Source: Setomelanomma holmii
Lineage: Eukaryota > Ascomycota > Dothideomycetes > Pleosporales > Phaeosphaeriaceae
Reading direction: 5' to 3'
Length of the DNA: 64,000 nucleotides
Assembly (NCBI GenBank): GCA_010015745.1
Contig: ML978197.1
Location: forward strand, 62,001 to 126,000
A program made the translations under genes and the position numbers. Below, piece by piece: positions 1 to 10,896 of the stretch. Each line of letters begins with the position of its first letter. Position 1 is the stretch's first letter. The notes beneath the pieces were generated by a model. That model saw only the letters and a list, made by a program, of their open reading frames with translations. It searched no databases and was not told the DNA's origin.

Positions 1-1617
1 TCGCGCAGGTAGGCGACGCGCTACCTAGTAGACATCAGGAGTCTTTAGAGTCTGACTGCGAGCTGAGCAAGCTTGTATGCTTGCGGTTGCTAGGGTGAGT
101 TCAAGGTGTGGTTAAGGATGGTGGTGATGAGGAGGGAAAGAGCTTCGAAAGTTTTGGTGTGGGGGTTCTGTAAGAGCCTCCAGCAAGGTCCTCCTTCGCT
201 CAACCACAACCACTACAATTGGCCTCAACTCATCCGCAAACTGGTCGCAGAGCATCATAGGCACCAGGAGATGCCCCTCGGCAAGTATCGCAGTACGACA
301 GCTATCCTACAGCACGCGACAACACCAGCACGGCAGCGACTATCTGGGCTCGGAAACGGGGCTAGGTTAATCCGGTCGCAGCAGTCGTCGCCGGCGACAA
401 CAACATCGAGCTACTCCTCCGACGCGCCTCGAGACTCAAGGTAGACTTAGCACACGCGCCCGAAACCCATAGGAGCTCTAGCAATCGGAAGCGCGAGGCA
501 AGATCTGGCATAAGCGCCGCAGGAGATTCCACAAGCAGATGGCGATCGCTGGAGTCAGCAGCGCCAGATCATCAGCAAGTGCGGTATCAGAGAGCAGCGA
601 TTGAAAAGGGTGAACACGTTCGAGTTGATTCATTGAGGGTGCCAGGTCATGTTCTCAGGTCAGGTAAGGGGGCGACGAGTCCTTAACACAGCACTCGATG
701 AATTGCCATCACGCCCAAAGCAACTACGGCGCACGAGCTGCTCGTTCAATTGCTTTCTACACCCACAGGCTCAACCAGCACTTTGGGAACCAACTCAACT
801 CCTATTTTGACCTCCCCAACTCTTTGTCCGCGACACCGCGAAATCATTGTACGAATTTGACACACGCAGACTAAGTACATTGTAAACTCCAGCTTCTACC
901 AGTCTCCCATCAACGTCGCCTTCACAATGTGTTCCTTCGAAAGAATAGCTTCATCGTATCCGCACGATATGCCCGGCCATCGCCAGCCCTGGCAAGAAAA
1001 GCACTTGTCAACAATATGGACTCGAACTCGTACTTGGACCAGAAGATGTACAAAGGATAGACCGGGGACATTGGCAAAACTCGAATGCGTTGAAGCCAAT
1101 TGCGCATGTGGCTGGTGGACCATATCTTTATCGTAGAAAAGACTGACCTACCCACCACTTACCATTTCGAATTCTGTGGATCACTACTTTGTAGGTCACA
1201 TTATCAAGCAGGAAGCACTTGTATCTGTCGAACTAGCACAACGTCCATTGGCACTACAATTACAGGGTATGAATTGCTACCCTAAAACCTAAAGAGGCTG
1301 TGTGGCTTGAAACTTACATATAAAGCCTGGACATCTGGACCAATTACGTTGTTCAAAGAAAAGTTGTCAGACTCCGAGTCATCGCCAGGACGATTTTGTG
1401 TGCATGCATACACGCGTGTAGGTCGACGATCGATTTGTCAGCCACCTTTTCGCAGTCACGTTGTTTCGTGTTCTTCGCTGCATTGGATGCAAGACGCGAC
1501 CCCGCGTTCAAGGCTGGCTGACCAATTGTGCTACCAGCACAGCATAGTGATCCTTAGATAAGGCACCATAGCTTCTACTCCCATCACCGAACCTCTCCTT
1601 CATTCAACTACTCCAAG
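1..1617. other. No gene recognised
   Basis: Only short, overlapping open frames on both strands are present, none with a recognisable domain, signal peptide or convincing splice signals. The last few hundred bases are presumably the promoter and 5' leader of the GFA-domain gene that starts at 1618. Confidence 0.5.
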
Positions 1618-2805
1618 ATGACAACTGCTGACCAAGATCCTGTCACCCTCACGGCGCATTGCCTTTGCAAAGCCAACATCTTCACCTCACGAGTCTCCAA
1701 ATCTAATCTCCCTCTGCAAGCCTATGCTTGCCATTGCGATTCCTGTCGTCATGTGACGGGCGCGCTTTACTCGGTGGATCTGCGTTGGCCTACACCTCGA
1801 GCCGAAGTCAACGTCTCGAAGCTCAAGGTCTTCCATCACTTTGCCTCCATTGATCTACTCTTCTGCCCGACATGCTCGACGCCCATGTTCTTCGCCGATC
1901 GCAACGACAAAGATAGACTGCTGGGCGTCTTCAGCGGTGTCCTGACAAACGAAGACGTAAATCTGGTAGAGTTCGCCAACCACATCTTCATCAACGATAC
2001 CAAGGAAGGCGGCGCAAGTGTATGGCTTCGACACAACGCGAGTGGATCTCAGATCAAGCGCTTCAAGTTCGACGACCAGCGCAACAACCCCGAAGAACTT
2101 CCTCATGACTGGCAGCCATCATATGAACTCTGCGGCTATAGGAAGACCATTGCGGCTCCAGTGCCCATCTGCTGTAAATGCAAAGGCGTCGAATTCGTGC
2201 TCCATCGTGGCGACTACACAGGAATTGAAGAAGACGAACTGCCCTTTCACATCGACCCTGTCACCCATAAGTTGCTGGCTGGCTTCTGTGGCTGCGACTC
2301 GTGTCGTCTTCAAGCAGGCGTTGACTTGTTCAACTGGACCTACTCAGAAATGAAATACCTGTCCTTCGGCAACAGCGACAGGCCCTTCCCGACCAACTCA
2401 TACGATCTCAAGAGACTAGCCGATGCCAGAGACCCAGCTCTCGGCACACTCACGTACTACTCTTCTCGAGAAGGTGTCGAGCGCTACTTTTGCAGCAATT
2501 GCTCTGCTTGTGTCTTCTACGCCACGACATTGCGGCCTGAGATTATTGATGTCGCGATCGGTCTGCTTGAGACTCCGGTTGGCGCAAGGGCCGAGAATCT
2601 GCTGTCGTGGTCGTGGGGTGCGAGGATTAGTCATCGCGAGGATGCTGATGGAGGATGGCGTGGAAAGCTATTTGATAGCATTGAGAAACAGGCGGAGGAG
2701 TATAGGATTCAGCGCGTGTACCCAAAGAACCACAAGCGGCTTGTCAAAGATGAGAATGGTGGAAAGACACCAGAGAGTTGGTACTTCGGCGAAAAGGGAA
2801 TATGA
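1618..2805 (+). CDS. Double GFA/CENP-V-domain zinc-binding protein
   Basis: A single-exon 395-residue protein made of two GFA (glutathione-dependent formaldehyde-activating enzyme / CENP-V) folds in tandem. The zinc-ligand pattern appears twice. The first copy has CLCK near residue 17, CHCDSC near 40 and CPTC near 83. The second has CCKC near 183, CGCDSC near 220 and CSNC near 290. GFA proteins bind structural zinc through such cysteines; most fungal members have no proven substrate, and the formaldehyde-activating activity of the founder does not transfer safely. There is no signal peptide or membrane segment, so a cytosolic protein is likely. The first ATG of the frame follows a CT-rich leader. 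The next gene is on the same strand, about 270 bases downstream. The domain call is secure; the function is unknown. Confidence 0.9.
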   Translation: MTTADQDPVTLTAHCLCKANIFTSRVSKSNLPLQAYACHCDSCRHVTGALYSVDLRWPTPRAEVNVSKLKVFHHFASIDLLFCPTCSTPMFFADRNDKDRLLGVFSGVLTNEDVNLVEFANHIFINDTKEGGASVWLRHNASGSQIKRFKFDDQRNNPEELPHDWQPSYELCGYRKTIAAPVPICCKCKGVEFVLHRGDYTGIEEDELPFHIDPVTHKLLAGFCGCDSCRLQAGVDLFNWTYSEMKYLSFGNSDRPFPTNSYDLKRLADARDPALGTLTYYSSREGVERYFCSNCSACVFYATTLRPEIIDVAIGLLETPVGARAENLLSWSWGARISHREDADGGWRGKLFDSIEKQAEEYRIQRVYPKNHKRLVKDENGGKTPESWYFGEKGI

Positions 2806-3073
2806 TGCTGATTAAGAATGAACGGTATAGATTGAAGGCCTTTGATGCGATTTTGGCGATCGAAGAGTCACGCGTGAGATATGGAGAAGCTCCTACTACC
2901 TCTATGGCTCAGAAGTTCGGCTTGCTAGGACGTCACGAATGCAGTGCGGAAGCTTGCTACTGCTTCATGTGTTGTCCCACGTGACGTTCATCATCACCAC
3001 TCACAAGGTCATGTCGCCTTTTCAGCAATGCATAATAAGGCGCTGGAGTGTCCCTGGTAGGGTGGCACATATC

Positions 3074-3940
3074 ATGGCTGATCCTTTACCAATTCCGCAG
3101 TCCGCGCTTGATCGGTTCTTGCTCATCAAGTGGATTGGAGATGGGAAAGATGGCGATGTCTACCTAACAGTCAGCAAACCCAGCCCCAAGGATCCGAACA
3201 CACGCCGAGCACTGAAAGTCCTCGGTTCCATGAGTACTGTTGAGAAATCCTTCCTTGAGAGCCTCCAAAAAGCCCAAGATGACCCCGACTACCCCGTGGT
3301 ACGGTTGTGTGAGTATGATGAGAAGGAGATGGGGTGGTACACCATGGCCATGGTGCCAGGCATTGACATTCACGAACTTCTCCAGCGTCGCTACCCTTCT
3401 GGTTTCCCACCATACCTCGTCCTGAAGGTCCTCGAGCACGTGTACAAAGCGCAGCGTTATCTCCATCAGAAGGGCTGGTGCCATCGAGACATCCAAACAG
3501 GAGTCAACATCATGCTCCACAAAGACTCGCCTACTAGCCCTTTCGAGCTAACACTGGTCGATTATGATGGTATAAAGGCCTACAATCCTGACGGCGAAAA
3601 CATCTGCCTCCAGAACTTTTACATGCTGGCATCGGAGATGACGAAATACGCGACCAGGGTCCCAAAAGAGCACCGCAAACCTCACGACCGCTCTGGCTTC
3701 GAGCAGAACGACCTTAGAAAGGCAGATCACTTCTATGATACCTTTGTCAAGGGTAGGCATACACTGTACGGGGAGTTCGAGACGGTCGAGGGCTTCTGGA
3801 GTGCGCATGGAGGGGAACTCGAACGGCTGGCTGGAGCTCTCAAAGACGAGGTGGTGGACCAGGAACTTCAAGAGGTGCTTTCAGTGCCGAAAGTGATGGA
3901 GGAAGATATCTCACGAGTCATCACACAGGGTGGCCTGTAG
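3074..3940 (+). CDS. Protein-kinase-fold protein
   Basis: A protein of 288 residues from the ATG at 3074; the frame is open upstream to 2939, but 3074 places the kinase fold near the N terminus. Visible motifs are a glycine-rich loop (IGDGKDGDVY, about residues 20-29), a beta-3 lysine (ALKVL), a catalytic loop with intact HRD and the downstream Asn (WCHRDIQTGVNIM, about 138-150), and a metal-binding motif reading DYDG in place of DFG. The C-lobe is short and lacks a clear activation-segment APE. Key residues are present, so activity is possible, but the family is not one I can name; it resembles the diverged kinase-like proteins abundant in filamentous fungi. No signal peptide or membrane segment is seen. 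The transposon at 4051 lies just over 100 bases past the stop. Confidence 0.7.
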   Translation: MADPLPIPQSALDRFLLIKWIGDGKDGDVYLTVSKPSPKDPNTRRALKVLGSMSTVEKSFLESLQKAQDDPDYPVVRLCEYDEKEMGWYTMAMVPGIDIHELLQRRYPSGFPPYLVLKVLEHVYKAQRYLHQKGWCHRDIQTGVNIMLHKDSPTSPFELTLVDYDGIKAYNPDGENICLQNFYMLASEMTKYATRVPKEHRKPHDRSGFEQNDLRKADHFYDTFVKGRHTLYGEFETVEGFWSAHGGELERLAGALKDEVVDQELQEVLSVPKVMEEDISRVITQGGL

Positions 3941-4050
3941 GTCGAAGTCAATAGGAACAATCGATACAAAGACCCTGCGAAACCATTTGCACATCAGCTA
4001 ACGACATTGGGAGCGAAATGGAGAGATGAAAAATATTTGGGTATAATGTA

Positions 4051-4112
4051 CTTAACGGTCGAGTCGCCCACCTTGCCAAGCCCCCACCAAAATCTATCGT
4101 CACCCACAGTAG
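4051..4112 (+). repeat. Left terminal inverted repeat of the pogo-like element
   Basis: 62 bases matching the reverse complement of 5822-5883 with two mismatches, both C/T differences. It is preceded directly by the TA target duplication. Confidence 0.92.
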
Positions 4113-4168
4113 AAATCGCAACACCACAGTAGAAGACAGTCCTGTACAGTACTGTACAATACTCTACA

Positions 4169-5814
4169 TTAATCAGAGACTATTTTTGCTTCTTCTTTAC
4201 ATGTGTGCAGGTTGTGCCCGGCCTCGCTGCAGCGTCTACAGCGCCTTTGAGTCAGCTCACTGCTCTCAGCACGCGCGCTCTTCTTTGCCTTCTTCCCATT
4301 ACTACACGCTGCAAACTCCTTCAAGGTAGTTAAGCGCACGCCCTCTTCAGCCGTAAGGACCCCTTCTGCCTGTATACGCTTTCTCTTGCGTGCTTTACGG
4401 CGTGAGGCGGCCTTGTTAGCCTCTTGAAGCTGCTTGACTTGGTTGCTCATCAACACCATGGAATGCGCCATCATCTTAGCGCCTTTGGCGAGCTTTTCAA
4501 CCACGTCAACCATAGAGGAAGGCGAGCTATCTACATGCCTTCAAATCCTCTCTCGAATTAGCGTCGATTGCGACCCAAATTCCAGGGAATTACTTGGTGT
4601 TTTAGACACCCAGGCAGCAACGTTAACAGCAGGTGGGGTAGGTGTACAAAGGTGGACGTCCATCTTCGATATCACCGCCTCTGGGTCAAGTGGGACTAAG
4701 CCAGCGCCTCGAAAGCTTCCCTGGATATTGCTTTCAGTAATAGCCTCCTTAAAAGCAGTAATAAAGCAGGGCAAGAACTCAAGTTTAGTGATGTGGTTGA
4801 TCACATTGCGCATTAAGTTCTCAGCTTGGCGCCTGTACGCCCTCTTCAAAGGCGAGAAACAACCCACATCAAGAGGCTGCAGGAGGTGTGAGGAGGCATG
4901 CAGAGAGTAACGATGTTGTTGTCCTTGCAGTATTGCTGAAAGTCAAGCAAGTCGTGGCTCTCGTGGCCGTCGATAAAGAGTAAACGTACTGTGCCTACAG
5001 TACGTTTTTTTGTATGAGCGTTAAAGTGCTTCAACCACTCAAGACCGAGCGCATTTGTTGTCCAGTCGTTCTCAGAGACAGCAATAGCCCAGTCTGGAGG
5101 CAGGTTCCCCTCCTCATACCAGGCGGAGATGTGGTTCTTGCCCTGGAAGATGACAAAGGGCGGGATCGCCCACCCAGTTGCATTGATGCCTTGGATGACG
5201 GTAGTCCACTCTCGATTACCCTGCTGTACCGTCTTCGGCCGTTTTCGACGCTCAGAGCCTGTGACTACGGCTTCGACCGTTATCATGCCCATCATGAAGC
5301 CAGACTTGTCAAAGTTGTACGAGTCTTCATCAAGGCTGCCGTACTTGGCCTTTGTATTCTGTACAAGGCGGAACCAGCCTCATACAGCCTCAGGATCTTC
5401 GCAGAGAGCTCTCTTGTAATCGTACCTGCGATTGAAACTGACTCTGAGCTCAGGGCGACGTTTGACGAAGTCGTTGGCCCAGTGGATGCCCACCGGCCGC
5501 TGGCCGCGCACCTTGAGCAGTTGATTGGCCATATCCTTTACAGCGCTAAGCCTGGGCGGGAATCCTCGCCCGTCAAGACTGAGTATACCTCGACCAACCA
5601 CGTCCTCCTCTAGTGGACTCAGCCGTCGTCTGTTGGGCGTACAATCGCGTCGAGACTGCTTTCCAGCGCGTTGGTCGGTAAGCGTCTTCCGAGGAACGTT
5701 GTAGATTGCAGCAGCGCGTTGTTCAGAGAGATTCGCATCCCGCTCAATAGCCTGAAGCGCAAGCTGTATTTGAGCCTCTTTTAAAGGGAGTAACTGGTTG
5801 TGTTGTAGAAACAT
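4169..5814 (-). pseudogene. Inactivated pogo/Fot1-type DDE transposase
   Basis: Read on the minus strand from the ATG at 5814, just inside the right terminal repeat. The order is a helix-turn-helix Psq-like region, a CENP-B/Tc5-type DNA-binding region (around IHWANDFVKRRPEL), the DDE catalytic domain and a C-terminal basic region ending in a CCHC-like zinc knuckle (CRRCSEAGHNLHTC). The three catalytic aspartates can be located: YNFDKSG, FIDGHESH and LDVGCF. Three lesions break the frame: an in-frame TGA at 5380-5382, a frameshift near 4870-4885 between the second and third aspartate, and a second in-frame TGA at 4541-4543. Both TGA codons look like former CGA arginine codons, that is C-to-T at CpG. 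The reading frame is otherwise continuous, so inactivation seems recent. Confidence 0.88.
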
Positions 5815-5821
5815 CACATTG

Positions 5822-5883
5822 CTACTGTAGGTGACAATAGATTTTGGTGGGGGCTTGGCAAGGTGGGCGACTCGACCGTTAAG
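5822..5883 (-). repeat. Right terminal inverted repeat of the pogo-like element
   Basis: 62-base inverted partner of 4051-4112 (two mismatches), followed directly by TA at 5884-5885. Confidence 0.92.
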
Positions 5884-6023
5884 TACGCTACCTGAAAGCA
5901 CTCGAACTACAGAGGCCCTCTTCTTCTATATGATGAAGCGGTTGTAGGACCCCGCACTGCATTACAGACCGACCTTTCTACCGCTGTCACAAGGCTGTAA
6001 ACAGACCCGAGTCTGCACCTGAT

Positions 6024-6932
6024 CTATATCTTAACTACCTTCATCACGTCGAACAGGCCCACCTTCTGTCGTTCTGACATTCCGTCTTTCAGTAGGCCAG
6101 TCACATCTTCACCCTTCCGTCCTCGCTGGTTGCTGATGACTGTCACACCACCCTTCTCGAATTCGCAGGTGCGTCCGGTAGCACCCGATAGCCACAACTT
6201 CACCCCACTCCAATTCTCTTTGGTGAGAAAGTTGGTCCCATATGCTGTCACCCAGGGTGCGTCAATTTGCCACGGATCCAGAGCAGCATCGAGATCAGGT
6301 GCGAAAGAAGTGATGACGATCACATCTCGAGGAGCAGCTGGCGCGGGAGCAGCGCCACCCGCCGGAGCTGGAGTTGGTCGCGCTTTCTTCAATTCCTCGA
6401 GTAGCCATTTGTGGTCTCGCTTGTGTTCCGAGTTGTGCTGCTTAATGTCCCAATCTTTGATACCTTTCTCTTCGTCAAACTCCGGTATCTTCCTCATTAC
6501 AGCCGCCGTGTCTGACTCGGGGATTTTACTCCAGAGTGTGCAGCCCAACAGCGTGATATTTGTGTTTGGGACGTCAGACCGCGTTTCGTAGAGAACTTCC
6601 AGCCGTCCTTTTGTGACGGGGTTTTGCTCCATTTTGTGCGCTAGCTGCAGTCCTTCCATCCAGCCCATCCCATGGAATTCGAGGGCGCCAAGAACGAGAT
6701 AGACCTTTTCGTGCAGGTTACACCGCCGGACAAGGAAGGAGAGGTATTCATCATAATCCACAAGGCGCCCTATGTTACCGCCGAGGATTAGGTAGGGTGC
6801 CGCAACTGGGATGTGGAATGTGAGGTATTGCGACTCGTGGTCCAGGTGGAGATCGGACAGAACTTGGAACTGCGTCTTTGGGCCAGCGAACAGCTCGGTC
6901 ACTTTCTTGAAGTTATCCTGTAGGAAATCCAT
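6024..6932 (-). CDS. Calcineurin-fold metallophosphoesterase-like protein, probable pseudoenzyme
   Basis: 302 residues from the ATG at 6932; an in-frame ATG at 7001 would add 23 residues. The overall pattern follows fungal calcineurin-like phosphoesterases: SDLHLD near the N terminus, the second metal block, a VLGCTLWSKIP strand, and an ISNQRG C terminus. The first motif (D-x-H) is intact, but the others are not. The usual GDIG reads GGNIG, GNHE reads GALEF, the SH(W/H)xP histidine block reads TSFAP, and GHTH reads GATG. Nearly all metal ligands are therefore missing while the frame stays fully open over 900 bases, which points to a folded but non-catalytic protein rather than a decaying gene. 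An Ala/Pro-rich linker lies near residues 190-205. Cytosolic location is likely. The fold call is good; loss of catalysis is inferred from sequence. Confidence 0.8.
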   Translation of the reverse strand: MDFLQDNFKKVTELFAGPKTQFQVLSDLHLDHESQYLTFHIPVAAPYLILGGNIGRLVDYDEYLSFLVRRCNLHEKVYLVLGALEFHGMGWMEGLQLAHKMEQNPVTKGRLEVLYETRSDVPNTNITLLGCTLWSKIPESDTAAVMRKIPEFDEEKGIKDWDIKQHNSEHKRDHKWLLEELKKARPTPAPAGGAAPAPAAPRDVIVITSFAPDLDAALDPWQIDAPWVTAYGTNFLTKENWSGVKLWLSGATGRTCEFEKGGVTVISNQRGRKGEDVTGLLKDGMSERQKVGLFDVMKVVKI

Positions 6933-7001
6933 TGCTAGCGGAGTTTGTAGGCTCGCACGTGTGCAACGAAACCTTTCCGTCACGTTGAACGTGCTGCGCA
7001 A

Positions 7002-9255
7002 TATACACGCACTCGAGCCGATAGAATGTCTTTGTCCGGGGGAAGAGAGATCCCGAACTTGAAAGCACGATGAGGAGAAGGAGATGTGAGAACTGGATAG
7101 AAGAAAGTCGGATTGCGCGAAAGGCGGCCAGGCCCCATCCTTATACGTCTAAGCTGACTCCAGCGCCTCAAACTTCCGATGCGCAGGATCGCGGCGAGCT
7201 GAACCTCAGCCTCACAGATGCCGTTACGGCATCAACAGCCTCGTGGGAGGGCGAGGGCCGCATCGAGATCTTCTCTAGAACCTCGCTTGAGGCTTGAGAC
7301 CATTGGCGACTGGCTGTGTCTGTGTTTTCGAGCGACAATGTGCTGTCTTGAGTCGTGACTATGGTGGGAGTGGCTTCCTTGGTGGGCTGAATTTAGACGT
7401 GCGCTTGGCTGAAATGGGATGGCGCAGAAAGAGTGAGCTTGGCTCTTTCCTAAATGTCACAACGCTTCCATTCTGTCGTCTATCTTCACACCACAGCTCT
7501 TGAAAGGCTCATCATTATGCTTTAGTACGCATCATGAGGTGCGCATCATATTATATATGCTCCACAACCTATCTTGCGCGCGCAACGACGATCTAATCCC
7601 TCGGTCCGTCGCGATTCCCTCGACGGAACGATACTCTTGACGACAGCATTGAGTCCGACAGCGCTTCCCCGCCCGAAACGTTTCTTTGGTGGAGCTGTGG
7701 GATGATGGTAAGACTGCATTGCCTGGGAACCTTGCCCTACTATTGGAGACAATGATTTGCGCCGCAACTATGGCTCGTGGACACGCCGACCTCTCAAGCT
7801 GTCTTGCGTGAGTATTGAAAGAACGAAAAAATGATCAGGTGACCGTAATTCTTGAAGAAGGATTCTGGTCATGCAATGGGAGGTGTCGTCGAATGTGGTT
7901 CATACGCGCTGTCAGACCACGATCACCTCGACCCAATAACCTAATCTTCCAGAATCCGGCTCTCCGGTCCTTCGAGTGCTGCACCCAGGCTTCGGACTTC
8001 ATATGTGTGCCGGCATGCAGGCGTTTCCCTGCACTACCAACGTGTCCAGGGTCCTCCCAATGCCTTCTTATGGTATCCGGCTAAATGTCATCAGCATCTT
8101 TCACAGCTGCAGCTTACTGGAAACGAGTCGCCTTGTAACACCAGAAGTCGGCATTCACATCATGTCAATGGACTTTCTGCCATCCTCTGAAGCAGCCGAA
8201 TGAGCCTGGCAAGACCAACGCCCCCGCGTCGCGCATGTACCTATCGGCGCCAAGGCTCGGTCTAGATTACCTTATCTCGACCGTAGATGTCAGGATCTCG
8301 GTCATCCATGAGGCTGAAGATTTAATATGCGTTGGTCGCACCATCGACGGCTCGATATTGCGTAGAGCGATCTTCTCTGCTGGAACCAGGAACCATAAGA
8401 GCAGGGACGTCTAAGAATAGCGGCCAAGAAGTTTGACAGGTTGGTGGTACGAGAGACACATCTTGCATGCATACAGACTTCGGATCGGACCTTTTGACCG
8501 CTCGAAGGATCTCCGGACGCAGTGTAGCCAGGAGCTTGGCGGGCGATCCAGATGCTTGACTAGAAGCGAGCTCTAACGGCGCTTTCCAGCTGTTCTGGGT
8601 TAGTCTCCGCACTTTAACATCGAGCAACAGGGACACAGCAGTGACATTCGAAGTCTACGACGCAAAAGTCGATCCGCATGTCATCAACACGCTATGTTGC
8701 TTGGCTACGTTGTACGACTTTCCTGATGTGCGCAGCACGCTGCAGCGGCAATTTACCTCACGTATTACAGAGAGCAGCCTGGTACCTCGTATTCGCTCCC
8801 CATTACCCAAGCTACCATCACTCAGGACCATCAAAATCTGGTTGGACCAATCACAATTGACGCAATGCTCTGCGTGTCAGTCAGCTCTTATCCGGCTGGG
8901 CTTCGAAGATGCAGAAACATCCCGTAGATTCGCCGTCAAGCATACAACGAGCGGAACTGGAGCCGAATACCGTGCCCAGACTGCATTGGAGTATTTTCGA
9001 AACCCATGTGCGGACTGCAGGGCACTCGTGTTCATCTATGTGGTAGTTTCTTGTCTCTTGAAGGCAAAGTTTGCCCTTCTGCTCAATCTAAGTATCTCGT
9101 AAGTACATTCTAGGCTTGAGAATATACCTTTCACGTCTCAAGCCACAAAATGGCCGTAAGTGTATAAGAATCTGCCCTCCTCGCAAATCATCCTTTCATT
9201 CTTGGGGTCAAACAACTTCTTCTGTCATTTATTCGCTTCATTCCTTCCCGCCACG
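7002..9255. other. Long stretch without a convincing gene
   Basis: Several open frames of 60-153 codons occur (longest 8641-9102, plus strand), but none shows a known domain, a coherent composition or paired splice sites. The right end holds the 5' leader of the peroxidase gene. Confidence 0.45.
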
Positions 9256-10524
9256 ATGAGGAGTCTCTCCTATCTCAGCTATCTACTGCTTGCATGTGCA
9301 CCTCTCATCGATGCTCACCCCGGCATGGGTGAGATGATGACCGAGATGAAGCGCGCCGTAGCTAGGGAAAAGCGACAATCTTCAAAAGAGCTCATTGGCG
9401 ACCTGGCCACCCTCGCAGACTCGAAGCTCACTTCCATCGGCAAGGACATCAAAGCCATCCTCCTCGACCAAAAGGACGCCGAATCAACTGAACGCGATGC
9501 CTCCATCCCCGTTGGCGCCATCGGCAGTGCTGCATGCAAAGCCGACTTGTGCTGCCACTGGAAGTGGCTGGCATACGAGATGACAGCCAAGTTCAACGGC
9601 ACATCCGGTCGGTGCAGCAAGTTCGCGCGTCAAGCTGTCCGCCTCGGCTTCCACGATGCCGGTGTCTGGTCCAAGACCAGTGGATACGGCGGCGCAGACG
9701 GCAGTATCCTCCTGTCCAACGAAATGACACGCGCAGACAATAACGGCCTCTCGGCCATCGCCGACCAGACCAAGAGCTGGTACAACAAGTACAATCAGTA
9801 CGGCATGTCCATGGCCGACATCATCCAATTTGGCGCGACCGTCGCGACCGTCGTGTGCCCTCTCGGCCCGCGCATCCGCTCGTTCGTCGGCCGCAAAGAC
9901 AACAGCAAAGCCGGACCTACTGGCCTCCTTCCTGGCGAAAAGGACTCCGCCGACACGCTTCTCAACCTCTTCAGCGCCAAGACAATCGACGCACACGATC
10001 TCGTCACGCTTGTTGGCGCTCACACGACCTCGCAACAGCACTTTGTTAACACGAGTAGAGATGGCGATCCGCAGGATACTACGCCGGGAATCTGGGACGT
10101 TGCATTCTACCCACAGACGACGAACAATCCGCCTCCGAGGGTGTTGAAGTTTCAGAGTGATATCAATTTGTCCAAGGATTCGAGGACCATTGGGGAGTGG
10201 CAGGAGTTCAGTGGGAGCGGAGGGCAGGACCATTGGAACGAGGTGAGTGTGTCCCAATAATATTTTCAATATGTCCATACACGTACGTGATCTTTGTGCT
10301 TACTTCGTTCGCAGGACTACGCAAAAGCTTACACTCGCCTGTCCCTCCTGGGCGTGAACAACATCAACGACCTGCAAGAATGCACAAAAGTGATGCCAGA
10401 TCGCCGTGCTAGCTTTGTGAGTGAGGATCAGGTCATTCTGGATCGCTGGTTGCAGGGCGAGTTCAACCAGCTGAACAACATGGTCGATGATGCGATTCAA
10501 CTTACGGGCGTTACGAGTGGGTAG
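9256..10524 (+). CDS. Secreted heme peroxidase (class II/AA2-like)
   Basis: Two exons, 9256-10242 and 10315-10524, with a 72-base GT-AG intron, give 398 residues. The N terminus is a typical signal peptide (hydrophobic LSYLLLACAPL, cleavage likely after IDA), so the protein is secreted. The distal heme site is present as RLGFHDA (Arg near 129, His near 133), followed by GGADGSI, and the proximal histidine as LVGAHTTS (near 256). These are the hallmarks of the plant/fungal peroxidase superfamily; the cysteine-rich start and QQHFV block match ascomycete ligninase-like enzymes. The two glutamates that bind manganese upstream of the distal histidine in manganese peroxidases appear to be absent (FARQAV at that place). 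The likely role is oxidation of phenolics or other small reductants outside the cell with hydrogen peroxide. The natural substrate cannot be read from sequence. Confidence 0.9.
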
Positions 10525-10896
10525 GCAGAGTTGAACGGGGTTAGGTAGTAATGTCATTCATTTCCGATACCTCATCGGGACTGTCCTCGCTGCGTTTGCT
10601 GGACTCCATTCACATCTCGATACACTAGGCTGGAAGACGTCGAGTAACCTGAGCACGACGAAACACATTCCATCACTGACTGTATACCATCTAGGACTAT
10701 CAACCCCTCGTCTTCCATCCGCACGTCAGTAAATCCGCACTCACACCACTCATGACCTGCTCCGTTTGCCCACCTCCCGCTCCCACACCGAAATCCACTA
10801 TGACTCCACTCTACTCCACACTAGCATCGCCAGACCCTTCTTCAAAACACATCACCTCGATACGATTTGCACAAACACTCAACTCAACTCCCCACC
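10525..10896. other. Intergenic, no gene seen
   Basis: C- and A-rich sequence between the peroxidase stop and the next ATG; probably terminator plus the promoter and leader of the kinase-like gene. Confidence 0.5.

Larger units (their letters stand above)
4051..5883 (-). mobile_element. pogo/Fot1-like DNA transposon with complete ends
   Basis: A 1,833-base element bounded by 62-base terminal inverted repeats that differ at only two positions, and flanked on both sides by TA (4049-4050 and 5884-5885), the target-site duplication of Tc1/mariner/pogo elements. The termini start CTTAACGGTCGAG. Inside, one transposase gene on the minus strand fills almost the whole element. Length, TA duplication and a transposase with Psq/CENP-B-type N terminus and DDE domain fit the fungal Fot1/pogo group. 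The ends are intact, so trans-mobilisation by a live relative is conceivable, but the transposase itself is dead (separate entry). It sits between a kinase-fold gene and a degenerate phosphoesterase gene. Confidence 0.9.

Noticed and set aside
8641..9102. 153-codon plus-strand frame ahead of the peroxidase
   Set aside because: No domain, no leader or splice support; amino-acid pattern looks arbitrary and the frame overlaps other equally long frames.
9484..10278. 264-codon frame antisense to the peroxidase
   Set aside because: Overlaps the clearly functional sense gene and shows no domain.
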